The notes: generated by a model not told the origin, from the sequence alone. Positions 1-9,507 are shown, numbered from the stretch's first letter. The stretch is DNA of 64,000 nucleotides from Thiomicrorhabdus cannonii (GCF_013391695.1 NZ_JACBGH010000006.1:62001-126000), one strand, 5' to 3'. A program made the numbers and translations.

Positions 1-1
1 G

Positions 2-286
2 CACAAACAGGGATTGGATTTGTTGCGCGATCATCTGAAAACGGTGATGGGCTTTGCGCAGACCAGCGAAGGTGTCTTCATGGCGCGCAAACGCCATTTG
101 GACGCTCTGCAAACCGCCCTGCAATGGACCGAAAACGGCATGTTCCAATTGCAGCAGTTTGCCGCCGGCGAACTCCTGGCCGAGGATTTGCGCCTGGCGC
201 AGGAAGCGCTGTCGGAAATCACCGGACGTTTCACCTCCGATGATCTGTTGGGACGGATTTTCACCTCGTTCTGTATCGGCAAATAA
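2..286 (+). CDS. mnmE: tRNA modification GTPase MnmE, C-terminal end (partial)
   Basis: This is the last ~94 residues of MnmE (TrmE), the GTPase that works with MnmG to modify U34 of certain tRNAs. The frame is open from the first bases of the window, so the start and the G domain lie outside. The protein ends in [13 protein letters not shown]; the C-terminal C-(I/L)-G-K with its functional Cys is the family signature. The helical stretch before it ([16 protein letters not shown]) matches the C-terminal helical domain. Its partner gene mnmG, often close by in this group, starts only at 13702. Confidence 0.95.
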   Translation, partial: HKQGLDLLRDHLKTVMGFAQTSEGVFMARKRHLDALQTALQWTENGMFQLQQFAAGELLAEDLRLAQEALSEITGRFTSDDLLGRIFTSFCIGK

Positions 287-292
287 GCGGCT

Positions 293-312
293 ACCCGGCC
301 TGTTGAGTTTTT
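293..312 (+). repeat. Dispersed 20-bp element, copy 1
   Basis: Perfect copy of ACCCGGCCTGTTGAGTTTTT six bases after the mnmE stop codon, with the T-run pointing downstream. There is no partner arm, so it is not by itself a hairpin terminator. Confidence 0.85.
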
Positions 313-420
313 GAAACGGCAAGTTTCCGTTTTTGGCGTTAAATCGGCTACAATCATTTACTTAATGTGTAGCGGTAATTATCGTTTTGCCGCCCGAATT
401 TCCAAGTAAAGGACAATAGG

Positions 421-1476
421 ATGCACTTTCCCTTACGTTTGATGGCGTTGATGTTGACGGCCTTGGTTCTGAGCGCTTGTCAGCAGAGTGAAGAGGCGGC
501 GGTTCAAGGTATGGCACCGGTGGTTAAAACCGTGGTGCTGACACAGACCGATCAACCGGGCTGGTCGTTGGCGGGCACGCTTGAGGCGCGATATGTCAGC
601 AATCTGGCTTTCCGTGTGGGCGGTAAGGTTGGCGAGCGTTTGGTCAACGAGGGCGATAGCGTGACGCCAGGCCAATTGCTACTGCGCCTGGACGACAGCG
701 ATTTTGTATTGGCGGTGCAGCGCAGCGCGGCGAATGTCACCGCGTTGCAAGCGCAGGTGCGCAATAGCGAGGCCGAGTGGCAGCGTTTAAAAGCGTTGTT
801 GCCGCGCAATCTGACCTCGCAGCAGGTGGTGGATCAGGCGTTCAATCAGCTCAAGGTGCTGCAGGCGCAGCTCAAAGCGGCCGAGGTCGCGGTACAGGAA
901 GCGCAGAATCAGTTGGCCTATAGCCGTTTGCAGGCTCCCGCCGCCGGTGTCGTGGATGCCGTCAGGGTCGAAGCAGGCGAGGTGGTGGCCGCCGGTCAGC
1001 CCGTGGCGATTTTGGTAGAGCAAGGCAGTCGTGAAGTCGAGGTGCAGGTACCGGAAAATCGCCTGGCCGGCTTGCCGAAGCAGGCAAATGCCGTTGTCGG
1101 CGAGCAGCGTTTTGCCGTGACCTTACGCAGCCTGATGCCGCAGGCCGATGCTGCCAGCCGCACCTGGCAGGCGCGTTTCAGTTTGCCGGAAACGGCCCAA
1201 GTTAGTGGTTTGGCGCTCGGCAGCAGTGTGCGGTTGCAGTTTGCCGAAGCAAACAGCGCCGTACGTGTCCCCAGTACCGCACTCTATGAGCAGGGCGATT
1301 TTGTCTCCCTCTGGCAGGTTAAAGACGGCAAAGTGCAGCGTGTGCCGGTCAAGGTCAAGCAGCTTGCCAACCGTTGGGCGTGGGTGGAAGGTGATTTCAG
1401 CGGCGTGGAGCGCATCGTCTCCCTTGGCGTGCATCAGCTCAATGAAGGCCAGGCGGTCAGGGAATCGGCCGAATGA
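421..1476 (+). CDS. RND efflux periplasmic adaptor lipoprotein (MFP/HlyD type)
   Basis: This is a membrane-fusion adaptor that would link an inner-membrane RND pump to an outer-membrane channel. A lipoprotein signal ends in LSAC with the lipidated Cys at residue 20. Next come a barrel-sandwich segment (about 55-85), an alpha-helical hairpin rich in Q and A (about 90-165), the second half of the lipoyl motif (RLQAPAAGVVDAV, about 170-185) and a beta-barrel C-terminal part. The start has an AAAGGA Shine-Dalgarno sequence 9 bases upstream. The stop overlaps the pump gene start (ATGA), so the two are translationally coupled. No outer-membrane factor gene is present here, so a TolC-like protein must come from elsewhere. 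Substrate cannot be told. Confidence 0.9.
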   Translation: MHFPLRLMALMLTALVLSACQQSEEAAVQGMAPVVKTVVLTQTDQPGWSLAGTLEARYVSNLAFRVGGKVGERLVNEGDSVTPGQLLLRLDDSDFVLAVQRSAANVTALQAQVRNSEAEWQRLKALLPRNLTSQQVVDQAFNQLKVLQAQLKAAEVAVQEAQNQLAYSRLQAPAAGVVDAVRVEAGEVVAAGQPVAILVEQGSREVEVQVPENRLAGLPKQANAVVGEQRFAVTLRSLMPQADAASRTWQARFSLPETAQVSGLALGSSVRLQFAEANSAVRVPSTALYEQGDFVSLWQVKDGKVQRVPVKVKQLANRWAWVEGDFSGVERIVSLGVHQLNEGQAVRESAE

Positions 1477-4400
1477 ACCGTTTCAATGTTTCCGCCTATG
1501 CCGTCAAGCAGCCCGCTTTGACGCTCTATTTCATTCTGGTGGTGGCGGTGGCCGGCATCTATGCGTTTTTGCATATGGGCCGTGCCGAAGACCCGAGTTT
1601 TGAACTCAATACCATGGTGGTTTCTGCGACCTGGCCGGGCGCGACCGCGCAGCAGATGCAGGATCAGGTGGCCGATCCGCTGGAAAAACGCCTGGAGGAG
1701 ATCGCCCATTTCGACCGGGTGGAAACCAAATCACGTCCGGGTCGTACCGATCTGCTGGTTTCTTTTCAGCAGAACACACCGAGCGGCCTGTCGCAGGAGC
1801 TGTATTATCAGGTGCGCAAGCGTCTGACCGATGAGGCCAAGAATTTGCCGCAGGGCGTGCAGGGACCTTTCTTTAACGACGATTTTGAAGACGTTTATTT
1901 CACGCTTTACAGTCTGACCGCCCCGGATTGGCCGCAGGAAAAACTGGTGCGCGAAGCCGACCGTATGCAGATTGCCTTGCACCGCGTCAAAGGGGTCAAA
2001 AAGGTCAATCTGCTGGGCGAACAGGCGCCGCAGATTTTTGTGGATTTGGATATGAATCGTCTGGCGCAGAGCGGCTTTAGCTTTGAGACCGTGCAGCAGG
2101 CGATTCAGGCACAGCTTAATCTGACCTCCGGCGGTTTTGTTGATACTGCCGGGCCGCGTCTGTATGTGCGCAATGCCAGTCAGGCAACGCCAACCGTTGA
2201 GGAGATTGCCCGATTGCCGTTGGCGATTAACGGCAAAACCATCGCGTTGGGAGATGTTGCCAAGGTTAGCCGCGGCTTTACCGATCCCTCAACCTATCTG
2301 ATCCGCGATCGCGGCGAACCGGCGTTGCTGCTGGGCGTCGTCATGGCGGCCGGGGTGGATGGTCTGAAGCTGGAAAAAAGTCTGGATGAATTTGAACAGG
2401 CCTACCGCCAGCAACTGCCGTTAGGTGTCAAACTCGACAAAGTGACTAATCAGGCGGAGGCGATTCATGGCGCGGTCAGTACCTTTCAGTTGAAGTTTGT
2501 CACCGCCTTGTTAGTTGTCTTGGTGGTGTCACTCATTGCGCTCGGCATCCGCGCCGGTCTGATAGTGTCGTTGGCCGTGCCCCTGACCTTGGCGATGACG
2601 TTTCTGTTTATGTATCTTGAAGGCCTGAATTTTGACCGCATCACGCTGGGCGCCTTGATTATTTCGTTGGGGCTGCTGGTGGATGATGCGATTATCTCCA
2701 TCGAAATGATGCTGGTGAAAATGGCCGAGGGTATGGAAAAAGCCCAGTCCGCCGCCTATGCGTGGACGGTCACCGCCGCCCCGATGCTGGTGGGCACGCT
2801 GGTGACGGTGGTGGGCTTTTTGCCGATCGGTCTGGCGCAGTCGCGCGTGGGCGACTATGCCGGCGGGATTTTCTGGGTCTTGGGCATTACGCTGATCGCC
2901 TCATGGATTGTGGCGGTCTATTTCACGCCCTATTTGGGGGTCAAGTTGTTGTCCAGCAAAGCCCAAGGACACGGCGATGGCCAGAGCCTGTACCAAACGC
3001 CGATTTACCAACGCCTGCGAGCCGTGATTCGTTTCTGCGTGCAGCACAAGAAAATGGTGGTGAGTGTCACAGTGCTGCTGTTTGTGGTGGCGGTGATGGG
3101 GATGAAGAATGTGGTGGAAAAGCAGTTTTTCCCGAGCTCGGACCGCCCGGAGTTGATGGTGGATGTCTATCTGCCGGAAGGGTCGGCGTTTGAAGTGACC
3201 GATAAGGTGGCTCAACGTGTCGAAAAATTGATTAACCAGTATGACGAGGTCAAATCGCTGTCGAGTTATATCGGCCAGGGGGCGCCGCGTTTCTTTCTGG
3301 CGTTGAATCCGGAGCTGCCGAATCCGGCGTTTGCCAAGATTATTGTGGTGACACACGACAAAGACGCACGTGAGTCTTTGCAGGCCAAGTTGCAAGCCAA
3401 GATTGCTGAAGGCCTGTTTCCCGAGGCGCGGGTGCGCGTGCATCCGCTGCTGTTCGGACCGCCGGTGCCCTGGCCGGTGACGTTCCGCGTGGTCGGGCCG
3501 GATGCCAACGAGTTGCGCAAAATCGCCAACGAACTGCGTGTGCTGATGGCGGCCGAGCCTTATACCATCGACCCGCACCTGGAATGGGGCGTGCGCGCAC
3601 CGAGTGTGGATTTGAATATCGACCGTACCCGTATTGCGCAGCTGGGCATGACGTCGCAGGCGGTATTGCAGCAGGTGGAACAGCAGTTGCAGGGCGTGAC
3701 CGTGGCGCAGTTCAAGGAGCAGATTCGTACCGTGAATGTGGTGTTGCGCGCTTCCGAGCATAACCGTCTGGAGATCAGTCAGTTGAACGATCTGCTGATC
3801 CGTCTGCCGAGTGGTCAGGCGGTGCCTTTGTCGCAACTGGCGCAGCCGCAGGTGGTGTATGAAGATGTGCTGCTGGAGCGCCGCAACCGCGAGTTGTATC
3901 TGGCGGTAAACAGCGAGGTGGTACCGGGTGTGCAGCCGCCGGTGGCCACACAGAAACTACTGGAGAAAATGCAGCCTTTGCTGGCGGGTCTGCCGCTAGG
4001 TTACCGCATTGATGTCGGCGGTTCGGTGGAGGAGTCGTCAGTGGCGGAAGGTTCCATTCAGGCGATGATGCCGCTGATGCTGCTGGTGATGACGCTGTTG
4101 CTGATGTTGCTAGTCAAGTCGTTCAGCACGCTGTTTATGGTATTGATCACCGCACCGCTGGGTTTGATCGGCGCGGTGTTCGCGTTGGTGGTGTTCCAGC
4201 AGCCGTTCGGGTTTGTGGCCAATCTGGGCTTGATCGGCCTGGCCGGGATTCTGATGCGCAATACACTGATTCTGACCGGGCAGATCGACGACAACCGCCG
4301 CCAGGGCATGGCGCTGGGTGAGGCCCTGGTGGATGCCACGGTGCGCCGCGCCCGTCCGGTGGTGTTGACCGCCTTGGCGGCGATGCTGGCGTTTATCCCT

Positions 4401-4529
4401 TTGACGACCTCGACCTTCTGGGGGCCGATGGCCTATGTGTTGATTGGCGGGATCGGCATCGGCACGCTGTTGACGCTGCTATTCCTACCGGCGCTCTACG
4501 CGCTTTGGTTTAGGGTGCGGTTGCCATGA
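1473..4529 (+). CDS. RND-family efflux permease (AcrB-like)
   Basis: Inner-membrane proton-driven efflux pump of 1018 residues, close to the AcrB family length. The expected layout is visible: TM1 near residues 14-33, a large periplasmic loop, a TM2-TM6 cluster, TM7 near 530, a second loop and a TM8-TM12 cluster at 860-1015. The proton-relay pair in TM4 is intact (LLVDDAI, Asp404 and Asp405). The position of the AcrB TM10 lysine appears to be held by Arg929 (ILMRNTLIL), a conservative change worth noting. The gene overlaps the adaptor by 4 bases and yigZ downstream by 4 bases, so all three probably form one transcript. It is closer to the HAE-like drug/organic pumps than to heavy-metal CusA types, but the substrate is unknown. 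Confidence 0.92.
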   Translation: MNRFNVSAYAVKQPALTLYFILVVAVAGIYAFLHMGRAEDPSFELNTMVVSATWPGATAQQMQDQVADPLEKRLEEIAHFDRVETKSRPGRTDLLVSFQQNTPSGLSQELYYQVRKRLTDEAKNLPQGVQGPFFNDDFEDVYFTLYSLTAPDWPQEKLVREADRMQIALHRVKGVKKVNLLGEQAPQIFVDLDMNRLAQSGFSFETVQQAIQAQLNLTSGGFVDTAGPRLYVRNASQATPTVEEIARLPLAINGKTIALGDVAKVSRGFTDPSTYLIRDRGEPALLLGVVMAAGVDGLKLEKSLDEFEQAYRQQLPLGVKLDKVTNQAEAIHGAVSTFQLKFVTALLVVLVVSLIALGIRAGLIVSLAVPLTLAMTFLFMYLEGLNFDRITLGALIISLGLLVDDAIISIEMMLVKMAEGMEKAQSAAYAWTVTAAPMLVGTLVTVVGFLPIGLAQSRVGDYAGGIFWVLGITLIASWIVAVYFTPYLGVKLLSSKAQGHGDGQSLYQTPIYQRLRAVIRFCVQHKKMVVSVTVLLFVVAVMGMKNVVEKQFFPSSDRPELMVDVYLPEGSAFEVTDKVAQRVEKLINQYDEVKSLSSYIGQGAPRFFLALNPELPNPAFAKIIVVTHDKDARESLQAKLQAKIAEGLFPEARVRVHPLLFGPPVPWPVTFRVVGPDANELRKIANELRVLMAAEPYTIDPHLEWGVRAPSVDLNIDRTRIAQLGMTSQAVLQQVEQQLQGVTVAQFKEQIRTVNVVLRASEHNRLEISQLNDLLIRLPSGQAVPLSQLAQPQVVYEDVLLERRNRELYLAVNSEVVPGVQPPVATQKLLEKMQPLLAGLPLGYRIDVGGSVEESSVAEGSIQAMMPLMLLVMTLLLMLLVKSFSTLFMVLITAPLGLIGAVFALVVFQQPFGFVANLGLIGLAGILMRNTLILTGQIDDNRRQGMALGEALVDATVRRARPVVLTALAAMLAFIPLTTSTFWGPMAYVLIGGIGIGTLLTLLFLPALYALWFRVRLP

Positions 4530-5122
4530 GTTACCCTGTTCCTGCGGAACAGGCGCGGGCGGAAATCGAAATCAAAAAAAGCCGTTTTATCGCCTACGCC
4601 CGTCACATTGTTTCACGTGAAACCGGGATGGCGTGGCTGGAGGAGATCAAGGCCGAGTATCCGGATGCGCGCCATCACTGCTGGGCGTATCTGATCGGCA
4701 ACCCGTACTGTGCCAGCAACGCCGGCATGGGCGATGACGGCGAGCCTTCCGGCACCGCCGGCAAGCCGATTCTGAACGTGTTGCAGCACAAGGGCGTGGG
4801 TGATGTGATGATCATTGTGGTGCGCTACTTTGGCGGCATCAAGCTCGGGGCGGGCGGGTTGACGCGCGCTTACGGCCAGGCGGCGCAGGCGGTGATGGAG
4901 ATCCTGCCGGTGGAGCAGCGGGTGCCGATGTGCACATTGCAGGTGACCTGCGATTTTGCCCGCGAGCAGAGCGTGCGCCATTGGGTCAGTCAGGCGCAGG
5001 GCGAGGTGAGCCAGGTGGACTACGCTCAGCAGGTGATGATGCAGATTGATTTACCTGAAGTTGCATTGGCTGAGTTCACGGCGACTTTGCAGGCCAATCA
5101 ATGTGAATTCAAACCGCTTTAG
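4526..5122 (+). CDS. yigZ: YigZ/IMPACT family protein
   Basis: A 198-residue member of the UPF0029/IMPACT family. Hallmarks are KKSRFIAYA near residue 17, DARHHCWAY, the DDGEPSGTAGKPIL loop, and the strand VRYFGGIKLGAGGLTRAYG. The C-terminal ~60 residues form the second ferredoxin-like domain of bacterial YigZ. Bacterial function is unsettled; eukaryotic IMPACT modulates GCN2, and a link to translation or nucleic acids is only inferred. The start codon overlaps the pump stop (ATGA), so it is cotranslated with the efflux genes although no functional link is obvious. Confidence 0.93.
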   Translation: MSYPVPAEQARAEIEIKKSRFIAYARHIVSRETGMAWLEEIKAEYPDARHHCWAYLIGNPYCASNAGMGDDGEPSGTAGKPILNVLQHKGVGDVMIIVVRYFGGIKLGAGGLTRAYGQAAQAVMEILPVEQRVPMCTLQVTCDFAREQSVRHWVSQAQGEVSQVDYAQQVMMQIDLPEVALAEFTATLQANQCEFKPL

Positions 5123-5146
5123 GCAAACGCTTTAACCGCCCTTCCG

Positions 5147-5166
5147 ACCCGGCCTGTTGAGTTTCT
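5147..5166 (+). repeat. Dispersed 20-bp element, copy 2
   Basis: ACCCGGCCTGTTGAGTTTCT, one mismatch to consensus at the T-run, 24 bases after the yigZ stop and in the direction of transcription. Confidence 0.8.
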
Positions 5167-5248
5167 GGTGACGCCATTTTTGCGCTTTCATGAAATTGTC
5201 ATTTCATTAAGCTGTTCTTTTCGTTAGCATTAATCCATTGACGGTTGC

Positions 5249-6166
5249 ATGGGAGGATGGCCTTTGTCTGCTCAATGGTTGGACAGCTATACGCTGTTAA
5301 TGCTCAAACCTTTGCAGGGCGAGAATGTACCGAGACTTTTTTGTGGAGCGGTATTGGATGAGATCGCCCAAGGGTTGCGCTTAAGCCAGTCGGCGCGGCG
5401 TGACGAGGGCGAGTCGATTCACGAACTGCGCGTGCTGCTTAAGCGCTTGCGTGCCTATTGGCGCTTGCTGGAGAGCATTGCCGAACCCTCCCTGTTTGCG
5501 AGTTCAAAGCAACGCATCCGTCTTGCCGCGCACGCTTTGGCCGGACAGCGCGATCAGGCGGTGTTGTTGGAAACGCTGGCGGAACGGCTGTTGAGTTACC
5601 ATGACGAACCGGTCAAAGGGTTGCTTAAGTTCTATGCGGAGTTGCGCCGTGCAAACGAGGCGGCAGTGGTGCAGCCGGTTCACTGGGCTTTGGTGGTTTC
5701 AACCCTGCATCTGGAGTTTTCTGCCTGGCAGAAGCTTTGCGGAGCTTTGCAGTCCAAACCGTTTCGTGAGGGGTTACGGCAGGGGTTGCGCCACACACTG
5801 CTGCGCACGTTCAATCTATCCCGTCCGGCGTTGGATTCCAAACGGTTGGAACCCTCACATCTCTGGCGCAAGTGGGTCAAACACCTGTTCTATCAGTCGC
5901 GTCTGTTGGTGGCTTTGCATTCTGCGCCCTGTCCCAATCGCCATAAGCTGGTACAGCTGTTGAACCAGTTGGGAGAGCAACTGGGGCAGCTGAATGACAG
6001 TGCGATGCTGGATGATTATCTTTGCAGCCGCGATGCCCGCGACAAAACCCAAAGACGTGCTTTGAAGGTGTTGATTCAACATAATCAGACGCATTTGCAG
6101 CAGTTGCGTGCCGACGCCGACAAGGTTTATCAGAACTGGAAAGCCCGGGTGAAGAAACAGCGTTGA
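5249..6166 (+). CDS. CHAD domain protein
   Basis: An alpha-helical CHAD domain covers most of the ~300 residues. It shows the conserved first helix ESIHELRVLLKRLRAYWRL with the histidine and basic residues that bind anionic polymers, later helices with basic pairs, and a C-terminal segment starting near LGQLNDSAMLDDYL. CHAD proteins bind inorganic polyphosphate; no CYTH triphosphatase domain is fused here, so it may only bind polyphosphate or target a granule. The ATG at 5249 has no good ribosome site. A TTG at 5264 sits 7 bases after GGGAGG and may be the true start. It appears to be transcribed alone. Confidence 0.85.
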   Translation: MGGWPLSAQWLDSYTLLMLKPLQGENVPRLFCGAVLDEIAQGLRLSQSARRDEGESIHELRVLLKRLRAYWRLLESIAEPSLFASSKQRIRLAAHALAGQRDQAVLLETLAERLLSYHDEPVKGLLKFYAELRRANEAAVVQPVHWALVVSTLHLEFSAWQKLCGALQSKPFREGLRQGLRHTLLRTFNLSRPALDSKRLEPSHLWRKWVKHLFYQSRLLVALHSAPCPNRHKLVQLLNQLGEQLGQLNDSAMLDDYLCSRDARDKTQRRALKVLIQHNQTHLQQLRADADKVYQNWKARVKKQR

Positions 6167-6322
6167 AGCGGCAAGGCGCGGCAGGACAAGGCCTAGGGAT
6201 TTCTTTCCTTTCCATAAAATAATTTGAATCGCCTTCGGACATGGTGGTTATACAATAGATTTACTATCAACCTCAAAGTGTGCGCTTTTGGGGTACCAAA
6301 TCTTTTGGATCATCCATTTCAT

Positions 6323-8842
6323 ATGACCTCAGCAACCCGTCATCCGTCAAGCCTGCGTAAAAGGTATATCACCACGACCCTGATATTGGGTATTTTGGTG
6401 GTGTCGGCGGTGGCTATCAGTTACCTCAATATGCGCGCCATCAAAAATGTCGTCACGGATGGCTATCAGGGGGTTGTTAAAGAGAAGGCGCATCTGAAGG
6501 AGATTCGCAATACGCTGCTGACGGTCAATCAGGATATTAACCTGTTTCTGCTCGATCCGGGCAATGAAGACCTGATCACCAAGATCGATGCCAATACCGA
6601 CCAATCGCTTCGCAACCTGTCGGCGCTGCAAAATTCACAGCATGGATTCCATGTGGACATCGGCGAGCAGGTTGCGCCGATGGTGGCCGGTTTCAAACGG
6701 CTCAATCAGGAGGTCAAGCGCCTGGTGGAGTATCGTTTGGATATCAACAAGCAGTATCCCGCCATGGACGTGTCCGCCAATATCATGGAGGTTCAGCAGG
6801 ATCGCATTAATTCCGGGTTTGAAATTTTGCTCAATGAAATCGAATCCGGCGATCTGGCGCTGAATACGCCGGCGGTTTATCCATTGTTGCTGAAAACCCA
6901 GCTGCTCTGGGTGAAAGCGATTTCGCAGACCCGCATTTATATGACCAATCGCCTGGCGTCGTTCTCTATTGAGATGCTTCAGGATCAGGGCCGCAGCCTG
7001 ACCGATATCTATGAGTTGTTTATGGCGGATATTCAGCGCTTGCGGGAGCTGTACCGGCATGAGGATAGCTTTGAGGGCGCGGCCACGCTTGAGATGATGG
7101 AGGATACGGCTCGCCAGTGGCACGAGAAGTTTCTGATTATGCGTGAAATTGCAGAGGGTGACCGCTGGCGATCGGATATGGTCATTATGAAAACCCAGAT
7201 TTTCCCCGTTGTTAGTGCCATCAGTCAGCAAGGGGATGCGCTGGAGAAAGTTCTCAATGCCGAGAAAGCGAAGATTGATGAAGCATTGAAACGCAGTGAT
7301 GAATCATTCAACCATCTGATTTTTGCGATTATCTTCCTGTTTTTGCTGGTGATCGCCGCCGTGCTGGTATCCATGGAATGGATGATTTTTACGCCGATAG
7401 AGCGCGTCACGCTGGCGTTGCGCTCCAAAGCCTCTGACCTTGAACTGCCGCAGATCGAAACGGCGAAATCATTGGAAATTGCACGGCTGATTGAGGCCTT
7501 CAATGAGATGAATCAGGAGGTCAGCCAACGCCAGCATGACTTGGAATATCAAGCCTTGCACGACCATCTGACGGGGTTGCCGAACCGTTTTATGCTGCAT
7601 CAGCGTATGGAGTACCAACTGCTCTCGTCGGAAAAGCAGCACAGTGCCTTTGCGTTGTTTGTAATGGATCTGGATTTCTTCAAGGAGATCAACGATACGC
7701 TCGGTCATGCGTGTGGTGACGAGCTGCTGATTGAGGCATCCACGCGCATTCAAAGGCTCATTACCAAGTGCGATACCATGGCCAGGTTGGGAGGCGATGA
7801 ATTTGCCATCCTGCTCCCCGATTGTGATAAGGCCCGGGCCAAAGCCTTGGCTCGCGATATCATCGAAGAGATTAGCCATCCATTTGACATCGGTGACGAG
7901 AAGGTGAATGTGATGATCAGCATCGGCATGGCTTTCTATCCAAAAGACGGGGACACGGCGGAAATTTTGCTGCAATATGCCGATATGGCGATGTATAACG
8001 CCAAGCGTAAGCGTAGCGGTTATGCAGTCTATAATCCCGATGAGAACTTCTACAGCAAAGAGCGTCTCTCGCTGATCCGCGATCTGCTCGAAGCGCTCGA
8101 AAAAGATGAATTCGAACTCTATTACCAGCCTAAGTTGAATCTTGCCGACCAGCGCATCGACGGCGCGGAGGCCCTGATTCGCTGGCGCCATCACGACTAT
8201 GGCTGGGTTCAACCCGAAATCATCATTGAAGCGGCGGAACGCGCCGGGATGATCCACAAACTCTCCTTGAAAATCTTGCAAAAGGCGATTGCCCAATGTG
8301 CGCAGTGGCATCGTCAAGGCTATCGTTTGGCGATCTCTGTGAATCTCTCGGTGCGGGATCTGTCCAATAAGCACCTTAGTGAGCAGATCAAAGGGCTGCT
8401 GGATCAGCATCAATTGGATTATGCCTATTTGACTCTGGAGATCACCGAAAGCGTGATGATGGAAAACCTGGCGTTATCTTTGGAACAGTTGAACAAATTG
8501 CACCAATTGGGGGTGTGTCTGTCGATAGATGATTTCGGTACCGGTTTTTCATCGTTGGCGTATTTGAAACGCTTGCCGGTGAGTGAATTGAAAATCGATA
8601 AATCGTTTATTATGGATTTGGGTAAAGAGGCCAATGATATTGAAATCGTCAGCTCCACCATCAATCTGGGACACAGCTTGGGGTTGAGAGTTGTGGCCGA
8701 AGGGGTCGAAAATCAGGCTGTGCTGGAGATGGTGCAGCGCTTGGGATGCGATCAGATTCAGGGTTACCATATCAGTAAGCCGGTAGAGGCCGGACATTTC
8801 ACATCATTTTTACAGAGTTGGTCGGGTCAATCGGCATCGTGA
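6323..8842 (+). CDS. Membrane GGDEF-EAL protein (c-di-GMP synthesis and/or breakdown)
   Basis: An 839-residue inner-membrane signalling protein. TM1 lies near residues 14-34 and is followed by a ~300-residue, mostly helical periplasmic sensor. TM2 (333-352) leads into a HAMP-like linker, a GGDEF domain with an intact RLGGDEF motif (about 489-495), and an EAL domain. EAL motifs are intact: EALIRW, NLSVRDL, LEITES, DDFGTGFSSLAYL and VAEGVE. Both cyclase and phosphodiesterase activity are therefore possible. The frame is open upstream to a TTG at 6224, but the ATG at 6323 begins right before the basic stretch preceding TM1 and is preferred. The ligand is unknown. Confidence 0.9.
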   Translation: MTSATRHPSSLRKRYITTTLILGILVVSAVAISYLNMRAIKNVVTDGYQGVVKEKAHLKEIRNTLLTVNQDINLFLLDPGNEDLITKIDANTDQSLRNLSALQNSQHGFHVDIGEQVAPMVAGFKRLNQEVKRLVEYRLDINKQYPAMDVSANIMEVQQDRINSGFEILLNEIESGDLALNTPAVYPLLLKTQLLWVKAISQTRIYMTNRLASFSIEMLQDQGRSLTDIYELFMADIQRLRELYRHEDSFEGAATLEMMEDTARQWHEKFLIMREIAEGDRWRSDMVIMKTQIFPVVSAISQQGDALEKVLNAEKAKIDEALKRSDESFNHLIFAIIFLFLLVIAAVLVSMEWMIFTPIERVTLALRSKASDLELPQIETAKSLEIARLIEAFNEMNQEVSQRQHDLEYQALHDHLTGLPNRFMLHQRMEYQLLSSEKQHSAFALFVMDLDFFKEINDTLGHACGDELLIEASTRIQRLITKCDTMARLGGDEFAILLPDCDKARAKALARDIIEEISHPFDIGDEKVNVMISIGMAFYPKDGDTAEILLQYADMAMYNAKRKRSGYAVYNPDENFYSKERLSLIRDLLEALEKDEFELYYQPKLNLADQRIDGAEALIRWRHHDYGWVQPEIIIEAAERAGMIHKLSLKILQKAIAQCAQWHRQGYRLAISVNLSVRDLSNKHLSEQIKGLLDQHQLDYAYLTLEITESVMMENLALSLEQLNKLHQLGVCLSIDDFGTGFSSLAYLKRLPVSELKIDKSFIMDLGKEANDIEIVSSTINLGHSLGLRVVAEGVENQAVLEMVQRLGCDQIQGYHISKPVEAGHFTSFLQSWSGQSAS

Positions 8843-8917
8843 AACCGGATTTAGAATCGCTGCGTGGCTCGTCTTTTGTGGGGAAAGCATCGTGTTACGA
8901 TTGAAAGGAGGTGCGTG

Positions 8918-9262
8918 ATGCAAAAGTCAAAGTGGTTGCCGTTGTGTTGTTTGAGTGCGGTACTGGCAGTGCCGATGGCAGGTCAGGCGGATGATGAAGC
9001 GCCGATTTACGGGCGTCAATTGATGACGCAGCAGGAGCTTCAAGAGCATCAGGCCAAGATGCGTGCCGCGCAAACCAACGAGGAGCGTGAGCGGATTCGT
9101 GCCGAACAGCATGAGATGATTCAGGAACGCGCCAAACAGAAGGGCGTGGCAATGCCCGAGGAGGTCCCGGAACGCGGGCATATGCATCAGCAGGAAAAGG
9201 AGTTCCGCGGTAAAGGCATTGGCGGCGGTGTAGGCGGCGGCCACGGTTACGGCCGTCCGTAA
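8918..9262 (+). CDS. Small periplasmic protein with charged helix and Gly-rich tail
   Basis: A 114-residue secreted protein. The start is fixed by a perfect AAAGGAGGT Shine-Dalgarno sequence 5 bases upstream. A Sec signal peptide ends at about AGQA. The body contains YGRQLMTQQELQEH and a strongly charged helix (EERERIRAEQHEMIQERAK), followed by a Gly/His-rich tail (GGGVGGGHGYG). Similar 'YGRxLMTxxE' proteins are common in Proteobacteria and remain uncharacterised. The His and Met residues could bind metal, but this is speculation. It is followed by a convergent small membrane gene. Confidence 0.75.
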   Translation: MQKSKWLPLCCLSAVLAVPMAGQADDEAPIYGRQLMTQQELQEHQAKMRAAQTNEERERIRAEQHEMIQERAKQKGVAMPEEVPERGHMHQQEKEFRGKGIGGGVGGGHGYGRP

Positions 9263-9275
9263 AAAGTCTGTGAGC

Positions 9276-9476
9276 TTATAACGCCATGACCAAAACGGTC
9301 AGCATGAAGCCGATAAAATAGACCAGCAGCGTTAGCTGTAACATGCGTTTATTGGCTTGTCGGCTGTTTAACGCCTGGCTAAATGCCGGGCGTTTTTGTA
9401 ACCACTTGAAACCTCCCCATAAAATGCCCAGCGCCAGAGCGGTCAAGAGCATGCCGTAAATCAGAGTGGTAAGCAT
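9276..9476 (-). CDS. Small two-TM membrane protein
   Basis: A 66-residue protein with two hydrophobic helices (about 3-24 and 45-65) separated by a basic, polar loop (KRPAFSQALNSRQANKRM). The ATG at 9476 is chosen because it is preceded by AAAAAGGAGG at ideal spacing; the frame continues to an ATG at 9503 with no such signal. No family was recognised. It converges with the small periplasmic protein gene and is divergent from the peroxidase gene. Confidence 0.65.
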   Translation of the reverse strand: MLTTLIYGMLLTALALGILWGGFKWLQKRPAFSQALNSRQANKRMLQLTLLVYFIGFMLTVLVMAL

Positions 9477-9501
9477 GATTCCTCCTTTTTCGATGGGTTC
9501 C

Positions 9502-9507
9502 ATTATA
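9502..9507 (-). promoter_or_regulatory. Possible -10 box for the small membrane protein gene
   Basis: On the minus strand the sequence TATAAT lies 26 bases upstream of the ATG at 9476. No convincing -35 hexamer is seen 17 bases upstream. Confidence 0.3.
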
